Assembly: GCA_037693485.1 (NCBI GenBank)
Contig: CM075344.1
Location: forward strand, 92,229,001-92,293,000
DNA length: 64,000 bases
DNA from: Kitagawia praeruptora
Taxonomy: Eukaryota > Streptophyta > Magnoliopsida > Apiales > Apiaceae
Direction of reading: 5' to 3'
Position numbers and translations under genes: made by a program. Shown here piece after piece: positions 58,698 to 64,000 of this stretch (position 1 is its first letter; every line of letters begins with the position of its first letter). The notes under the pieces were generated by a model. That model made no database searches. It was not told the origin of the DNA and saw only the letters and a program-made list of their open reading frames with translations.

Positions 58698-59610
58698 AGT
58701 AAGACATCTTATATATGAAGGAAAAGTGCGAGATCTAACCAGATCAGTGGAGCTTGAAATATATATATTTATGCAGAAGGAACTGAGCATACGACAGGCC
58801 AAACAACATTCCCCGCAAACCAAAGATTATGACTGTGAGATACACTACCATCCAGGGAAGGCCAATGTGGTGGCCGATGCCCTTAGTCAAAATGAGGAAG
58901 AGATGGATTCCGAATGTTCGGGAATTAAAAGATGAGATTTTACACAAAGTCCAAGTTAGTCCAACAAACCAAAGAGACAAAAGATCTTGCCAGTAAGTGG
59001 CTAGCAACAGCCCAGGACAGACAGAGAGTATACATACATCAAGCCCGCAAAGATAGAAATAGTACCGCTATTGATAAGCTAAATGGCATATTGATGAATG
59101 ACAAGCAAGTTTATGTTGGTGTATTTCTGTGCAAGCAAGATAGAGAATATGAGATTGGAGATTTGTGATGCTAAATGTATCCCCGTGGGAAAAATTAATG
59201 AGATTTGTAAATGAAGGGATGTTCAGCCCAAGATTTGTTGGGCCATATGAGATTTCAAAACGCGTTAGGAAGGTGGCCTACGAGCCAGCCTTACACCCCC
59301 AAACTTATCGCCGGTTCATAATATATTTCAAGTGTCAATACCACGTCAGTATAGCGTAGATGCCCGACATGTGTTGGAATACGAGCAGGTAGATATAAAA
59401 CCTGATCTGACTTACGAAGAACAACCTGTGGAAATCACGGATAGAAAAGAGGAAGTGTTAAGGGACAAGGTTGTGACTAGTTAGGAATTGTGGAAAAGAA
59501 AATCAAGAAGTGGAAGAATCCACCTGGAAGTTAAAGAGAACCAAGAGGGAGGGGTTAAAGAGAACCAAGAGGGAGGAGTACCCCCCCCCAGCTATTCCTA
59601 AACTGATTCC
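58698..59610 (+). pseudogene. K RNase H end and integrase C-terminus
   Basis: After element Q the K sequence resumes with a Ty3/gypsy RNase H tail (YIFMQKELSIRQ, then DYDCEIHYHPGKANVVADAL). It jumps to the integrase C-terminus (ATAQDRQRVYI near 59005, VSPWEKLMRF, FVGPYEISKRVRKVAYE), so most of integrase is deleted. The final block DLTYEEQPVEITDRK near 59410 matches the Tekay-type end also seen in J. Stops and frame changes throughout. Confidence 0.85.
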
Positions 59611-59623
59611 AAGGACGGAATCC

Positions 59624-59841
59624 TTTTAAGGAGGGGAGACTGTAATAACCCAAATTTTCGATAGAATTAAAACTTTTCTTATTATGATTAAGTGCATTAG
59701 TGAATAATGATTTCAACGAACCGTGGTTGTGATGAATGGATATTGCTTTGGATAATGATCCTGATATATAGGTGTATTTTCAGAATAGAGTAATTCAATG
59801 ATTGAGGACATAGACTTAGATCTACTGCCTTAATACTGAAA
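59624..59841 (+). repeat. K polypurine tract and start of 3' LTR
   Basis: The run tttaaggaggggagac is followed at 59641 by tgtaataaccc, the expected start of an LTR. The LTR is cut near 59841 by insertion of LINE S. The remaining LTR lies beyond the window. Confidence 0.7.
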
Positions 59842-60056
59842 ATGAGAGTCCTAGAGAGAGAAACTCCTTCTTCTTTCTAAAAAAACCCTAGCAGCCATAG
59901 CTATTATTACTTAGATCTACTTATTAATCCACCTTTCTTTCACCCTTTTCCATCATTATTATATATTAAACCTTCGTAAAATCACCTTCTTCTCTGTCTC
60001 TAGCACCATTCCATATTTCTTACTTATTTTACCTATTTTTTTCTGTTGCCTTAACT

Positions 60057-61520
60057 ATGGTCAGCCAAGGTTCTTGTTGTGATTCAGATGGGGTTCCTCA
60101 CTATATGCAAGAGGGTGGTGTTAATGATGTTGACTCAGTTGATTCATATCAGAATGATAATGAGGAAACTCCTATCTTGGTTGCTGGGTCTGTGTTAAGA
60201 GAGATGTATGTTGGGCGAGATGCTGATGTGGAGCCCTCTCACTTGGAATCGGAGCCGCTGTGTAATGTTAGGGAGAGCTCTCTTGGTAATAATCCTGTTG
60301 CTGTTACAGATGATGAGGATGCCTCAAGTGACAATGGGGTGGCATTTGGTGGTGTTACTACTGGTGAGGTTAACCTAGTTCACAAAGCATTTTTTGCTAT
60401 TAATCGTATGGAGAGAATGGAATTATTAGCCTTGAGAAAAAAGATGCTTGAAATGCAGAATTATCTGGTGAAAAATGGTTTGTCTATGGCACAGTTTGAT
60501 AAAGATACTTTGAAGGAGAAGGCAGAATTTAATGCTGGACTGAATGACCCTAATAATTTTATTACGGGCAGGGACGAGTATGGGCTTCCAATATTCAAGA
60601 ATAGGGCTTCGTTTGGTGAAGGCGGTGTCTTTGGTGTTAAGGATGTCAGTGGTAAGGAGAAGTCACTAGGTGATGATAAAGTGTTTGAAGAATCGCCTCA
60701 GAGGAAACAGGCTAGAGGAGATAAAGTGTTTGATGATTTGCCCCAGAAGAGACAGGCAAGTGATTTCGTTGTAAACGAGAACCAAGATTGTGGTCCTGGT
60801 ACTAAAGATGTTCCTGGTAGTTCGAAGCAAGGAGAGGGTGAGAATCTGAATTCTAAAGCTAATTCTTGGTCCCAGGTTGTCAAGAATGCCCCTGCTGTCA
60901 ATAAACCTCTGAAGTTTGATTATATTCCTCTCCCGGAAGGTGAGAAAGTTGTCTCTCCTCCTATTGAAGTTCTTAAAGAAGGTAATGCTAAATTTAAAAA
61001 TTGTGTGGTGGGTTCTTTCTCGAAGTCCCCCCTACCATTTGGTCGTGTCTCAGCTTTTGCGCACAGAGTTTGGAAGCACTGAGGTCTCATCTCTGTATCG
61101 TAAAAAGATGACTCCACTTTCTTTTTTAAATTTGCGAATGAGTATGAAGTTAACACTGTTCTTTCGCAAGGTACATGGTACATTGATAAGTCACCTATGT
61201 TAGTTTATCGTTGGGGTACGAACATCCGTTCTGAGCCAGTCAAAAGTATCCCACTGTGGGTCAAGTTTGAGAAGATACCTGAATGTTATTGGACTCAAAA
61301 GGGCATGAGCTCGCTCGCTAGTGCCATTGGTAAGCCTCTGTTTGCTGATGTTCTCACTTCTAAATTGGATATGTTGTCGTTTGTCAAAATCTGTGTTGAA
61401 TATACTATTGGTAATGAACTTCCTAGTAAGCTTGACGTTCTTGATCTCAACCCTGTAACTGAAGAAACTAGCATTGCTACGGTCTTGGTCAGCTATCCTT
61501 TTAAGCCACGGATTTGCAGC
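60057..61520 (+). pseudogene. LINE S ORF1, two stops, cut by T
   Basis: From the ATG at 60057 the frame has an N-terminus GVPHYMQEG, a helical segment (MELLALRKKMLEMQNYLVKN), FITGRDEYGLPIF and a DUF4283-like core. A TGA near 61081 and a TAA near 61102 interrupt it; the frame then continues with GTWYIDKSP and PLWVKFEKIPECYWTQ to the insertion of T before the zinc knuckle. A short tandem repeat of DKVF.E/D.PQ.KQA lies near 60675-60750. It is more diverged from B, C and D than they are from each other. Confidence 0.85.
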
Positions 61521-61733
61521 TCTTTTTTTTTTTTTTTTTTTGCTAATTAAAATTTTTATACCAATGGAAAATGCTTACCTAGGGGCATACCCCGCGATTG
61601 GAAAACATTAACCAAACGGAACAACAAAGCAGCCTAGCCAAACTAGGAAACAAAGGGAACTAGAACAAAGCACTTATTCAAGTCTACATATGGGAAACTA
61701 GCTAAAAGCTAGTTTAAAAACATAAGCATAACT

Positions 61734-63587
61734 CTATGCCAAATTCATAAGATAAGTGCAACCACCAAGTTCACACCCAATACCCATCCAACCAGCATGA
61801 GCACCTCGATACCCAACATAGAGAACATACATTAAGCATAATTGCCTGACCGACTTTTCTTTCGCAAATTTCATTGGACCTGAAGCACTTAAACTCCACA
61901 GTTTAGTTCCCGAGCAAGAAACCTCCCCTCCCCATTGCGTACGCACATCCAACTCTGTGTCAACATCCACATGGACACTAGTATCAGCATCGCCAATTTC
62001 AACCTCTACTGCAGCCCGATTAAAATCCTTTAAATCAGGCTTGCTAGCTTGACACCAATTCACACATCTGCTTTTTTGATGCCACTTGCATCCAACAATG
62101 TTGATATCTGCAGAGATAGTCCACATTTTGCTGACTTGCAGCCCATGACTGTTCTTCCAGCGACTCTTGCACATAACGCCAATCGACTGTTCTTCCAGTG
62201 GTGTGCCACACAGACCGACACCAAGTTCTGTATCCTCTGAAAAAACACAATTTGATGAAATAGAAGACCTCAGATCTCCCCTTACCATTATCATACTTTT
62301 AAGAAATCCATCTGTTCTAGCAATTCCAATCCCAACTCTATCCCATCTAGGAACAAGGGTAGAGTCCTGCACTTTCTCCTCTTCCACATTGCACATGGCC
62401 CAGCCACCAACCATGGCCATATCCTGGACATTGAGATTAACATCCCCCTTGCCATCAATAGCAACCGTAGACTTAATCAGATCAGACTCCATTAAATCGA
62501 GTTTGCCTCCCAACATTTTAGCATCTTTTACCTTCATTGTTGAATCTACATTTACCTCCAAATCCCCATCTTTCTCATCAAGGTTCGAATTAACCTTCCC
62601 CCCCGAAGAACTCATAATAAACAAGTCACTAGGCAAAACATTATGCGTAGTGTTAACGCTCAAGCCCTCATTTCCTCCATCAGTAATAGTAACCATGAAA
62701 TTAGTTAAATCAATAGGAGACTCCCCATTAAAACAACCATCATTTACCTTTTTCCTATTAGAGTAGAAGAAATTACCTTCCACCAATTGAACATTCCGAG
62801 CACTGCGCATCCTTGCAGCAATCCCAGAAGAGCTATCAATAGACGACCAACTCTTTTTGCTGACCGTTCTCCATTTGCTTGTAGCACTGCCAACCGGCCT
62901 ATTGAGACCCTTCCCATCAGCCTTGGTCATATCTTCATAAGTACCAGAATATCCCTTAGAGATATCCACTCTCAATCTTGAGACACACTTTCCAATACCA
63001 CCTACATCAATAGCCAAATGGCCACTGTCCAAACTCCTGGCACTGGATTTAGTCACTACACATCCTGACTCCTTCCTCTGAGACGACACCCCTCTAACAT
63101 TGGGGATCATCGTAACCAACTTTTCCGTAAAGGACACCCTTTTAGGACTCATACTCGATGTCAAACCCTCCTGGGGCTTAGACACACCTCCTAAACGATC
63201 TATAATCAACCTATTGGTACCCACAAGAGGGTAAACAAAAGATCCCCTATCGTCCGATGAAATAGCCCCCGCGAAAGATCCCTCTTTGGGGTGGGTTCCC
63301 TCCGATGGTATCACCGACACCAGGTTCTTCGCAAAAGAAACCCTTTTCAGGCTCGTCATCGAAACCAACCCCTCATGGGCCTTCATCTCATGCTTTTTGA
63401 TATCACTAATCAACTCAATGTTACCAACTAAAGCATCCTTATCCAGTTCACCCTCTTTTGGGATCCATGGGCAACATTTACTCGATTTCCCCGCTCCGAT
63501 GGTATCAATGTCACCAAATTCTTCGCGAAAGAAACCTTTTTCAGACTCGGGCTCGGAACCGGCCCCTCCCGAGTCTGCATCTCATAC
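61734..63587 (-). pseudogene. KRVSF-repeat protein of element T (5' partial, frameshift)
   Basis: The frame 63413-61734 is open for 559 codons. Upstream to 63587 another frame continues the same kind of protein; a frameshift near 63465 links them. Three motif copies: LKKVSFAKNLVTLIPSE (63535), LKRVSFAKNLVSVIPSE (63340) and PKRVSFTEKLVTMIP (63140). A long hydrophilic part follows. The C-terminal half has SHGLQxxxMWTIxADINI, shared with the long frame of H, and ends MGIGCELGGCTYLMNLA. So the KRVSF class and the long-ORF class share a module. Function unknown. Confidence 0.55.
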
Positions 63588-64000
63588 TTTTTTTTTTTTT
63601 TTTTTTGCTAATTAAAATTTTATACCACAGGCAAAAGATTACATCTCTAGGGGCAAACCCCGTGATAAGAAACACATCTACCTAGCGGAACAACAGAGAA
63701 AAAACATCAGTAATGCTAGATTACTAGCAATCAACAACAACAGAATACAAACGTAATAAAAAACTATGCCATGGACATGCCAGAAAGTGTTGCAGCACCG
63801 CAGCAAACAGGACCATATCTCCAATCAGTCTTCAATACTGCAAAAACACTGCAGTCCTCAAAAGGCAGACAAAACCCATCCTGCAACATATCGAGAACAA
63901 CATGGTCACGAAATAAACCAGAGTAGCCACCCCTTGTCGACTTGGACTTGGTCCACCAGGCCTTCAAGCCTTCACCATTAGTGTGCACAGCATCATTGTC
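63588..64000 (-). mobile_element. Element U: non-autonomous LINE-tailed element, 3' part
   Basis: The tail T run starts at 63588 and has a hairpin GGGGCAAACCCC at 63650-63661. About 150 bases of 3' UTR (63605-63760) are nearly the same as those of H (5361-5520), although the ORFs upstream are different. Inserted in T; the 5' part is off the window. Confidence 0.85.
63764..63999 (-). CDS. Unknown ORF of element U (C-terminal part)
   Basis: The frame is open to the window edge and ends at 63764 (GAATLSGMSMA). A piece VLDMLQDGFCLPFEDC resembles part of the replacement frame in LINE E (VLQGGWVVLAYLSPDD). I recognise no domain. Confidence 0.45.
   Translation of the reverse strand, partial: NDAVHTNGEGLKAWWTKSKSTRGGYSGLFRDHVVLDMLQDGFCLPFEDCSVFAVLKTDWRYGPVCCGAATLSGMSMA

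Larger units (their letters stand above)
23142..59841 (+). mobile_element. Element K: old Ty3/gypsy element hosting the whole nest
   Basis: Fragments of one + strand element lie at 23142-23618, 41212-42475, 56396-56454 and 58698-59841. Joined across the insertions they read gag, zinc knuckle, protease/RT, RNase H, integrase, polypurine tract and LTR in the right order. Each gap is bounded by TSDs: tttagagaaatgtttt for C, cccttatggattt for L and agtaagacatctt for Q. The RT is deleted between FGLTNAPATLMD and ELSAIVFA. Its 5' LTR is not identified, and the stretch 23142-23470 shows no recognisable feature. Confidence 0.85.
59842..64000 (+). mobile_element. LINE S: L1-type element, 5' part, interrupted by T
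   Basis: It begins with the 5' box (ATG at 59842) inside the K LTR. The leader has gagagtcctagagagagaaa and ccatatttctta. ORF1 follows to 61520, where T is inserted on the opposite strand. The rest of S is beyond the window. Confidence 0.85.
61523..64000 (-). mobile_element. Element T: non-autonomous LINE-tailed element, KRVSF type, interrupted by U
   Basis: The tail T run starts at 61523 and has hairpin GGGGCATACCCC at 61582-61593. Its 5' part is displaced by U at 63588 and lies beyond the window, so TSDs cannot be checked. Confidence 0.85.

Noticed and set aside
1..64000. tRNA, rRNA or CRISPR loci
   Set aside because: I saw no tRNA-like cloverleaf gene, no rRNA sequence and no regularly spaced repeats. 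The primer site at 11503 is a tRNA complement, not a gene.

Overview
This window is a nested cluster of transposable elements from a plant nuclear genome. I see no complete host gene, tRNA, rRNA or CRISPR array. The plant origin rests on a Ty3/gypsy element of Tekay/Del type with an initiator-Met tRNA primer site, plant L1-type LINEs (a DUF4283-like ORF1 with a zinc knuckle, and an ORF2 with endonuclease, reverse transcriptase and zf-RVT), and a CACTA transposon carrying pieces of plant genes (a 2-oxoglutarate dioxygenase, a CDKC-type kinase, sucrose-phosphate synthase). A eudicot is likely; the species cannot be named from the sequence.

Layout. The oldest layer is a decayed Ty3/gypsy element, K, on the + strand, spread over about 23142-59841. 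Into K went: LINE E (minus, <1-23141), LINE C (minus, 23619-41211), a 5'-truncated LINE L (minus, 42476-56382), element Q (minus, 56455-58697) and LINE S (plus, from 59842). These were hit again. E carries A, F and H. H carries I, and I carries a 12.7-kb Ty3/gypsy element J (7829-20539) with nearly identical 3.7-kb LTRs. C carries LINEs D and B. L carries M (which carries N) and a CACTA transposon (49223-56164, which carries P). Q carries a 93-bp insertion R. S carries T, which carries U. Most layers were resolved from matching target-site duplications (TSDs), and several split reading frames rejoin exactly when the insert is removed.

The main result is a family of 17 insertions sharing LINE ends. 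The 5' end has a box AAATGAGAGTC, a pyrimidine-rich leader and a box ATTTCTTA just before the start codon. The 3' end has a GGGG-N4-CCCC hairpin, then TTGGTATAAA, TTAATTAGC and poly(A). Five or six are ordinary LINEs (B, C, D, L, S, and chimeric E); ORF2 is exactly 1199 codons in B, C and D. The other eleven are not LINEs. One (R) is only the tail. The rest carry long reading frames that I cannot assign to any known family: about 850-890 codons in H, M and N; shorter, partial or decayed versions in A, I, Q and U; and a second type (F, P, T) with repeated KRVSF-like motifs. They look like non-autonomous, protein-coding passengers of the LINE machinery, and they are the best candidate here for an undescribed system.

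The genes work together only as mobile-element machinery: LINE ORF1/ORF2 presumably copy themselves and, through the shared tail, the passengers. The gypsy elements supply broken gag/pol. The CACTA element has no recognisable transposase and carries three captured, intron-containing, inactive gene fragments. Almost every frame has some lesion, so most coding calls are pseudogenes or interrupted genes.
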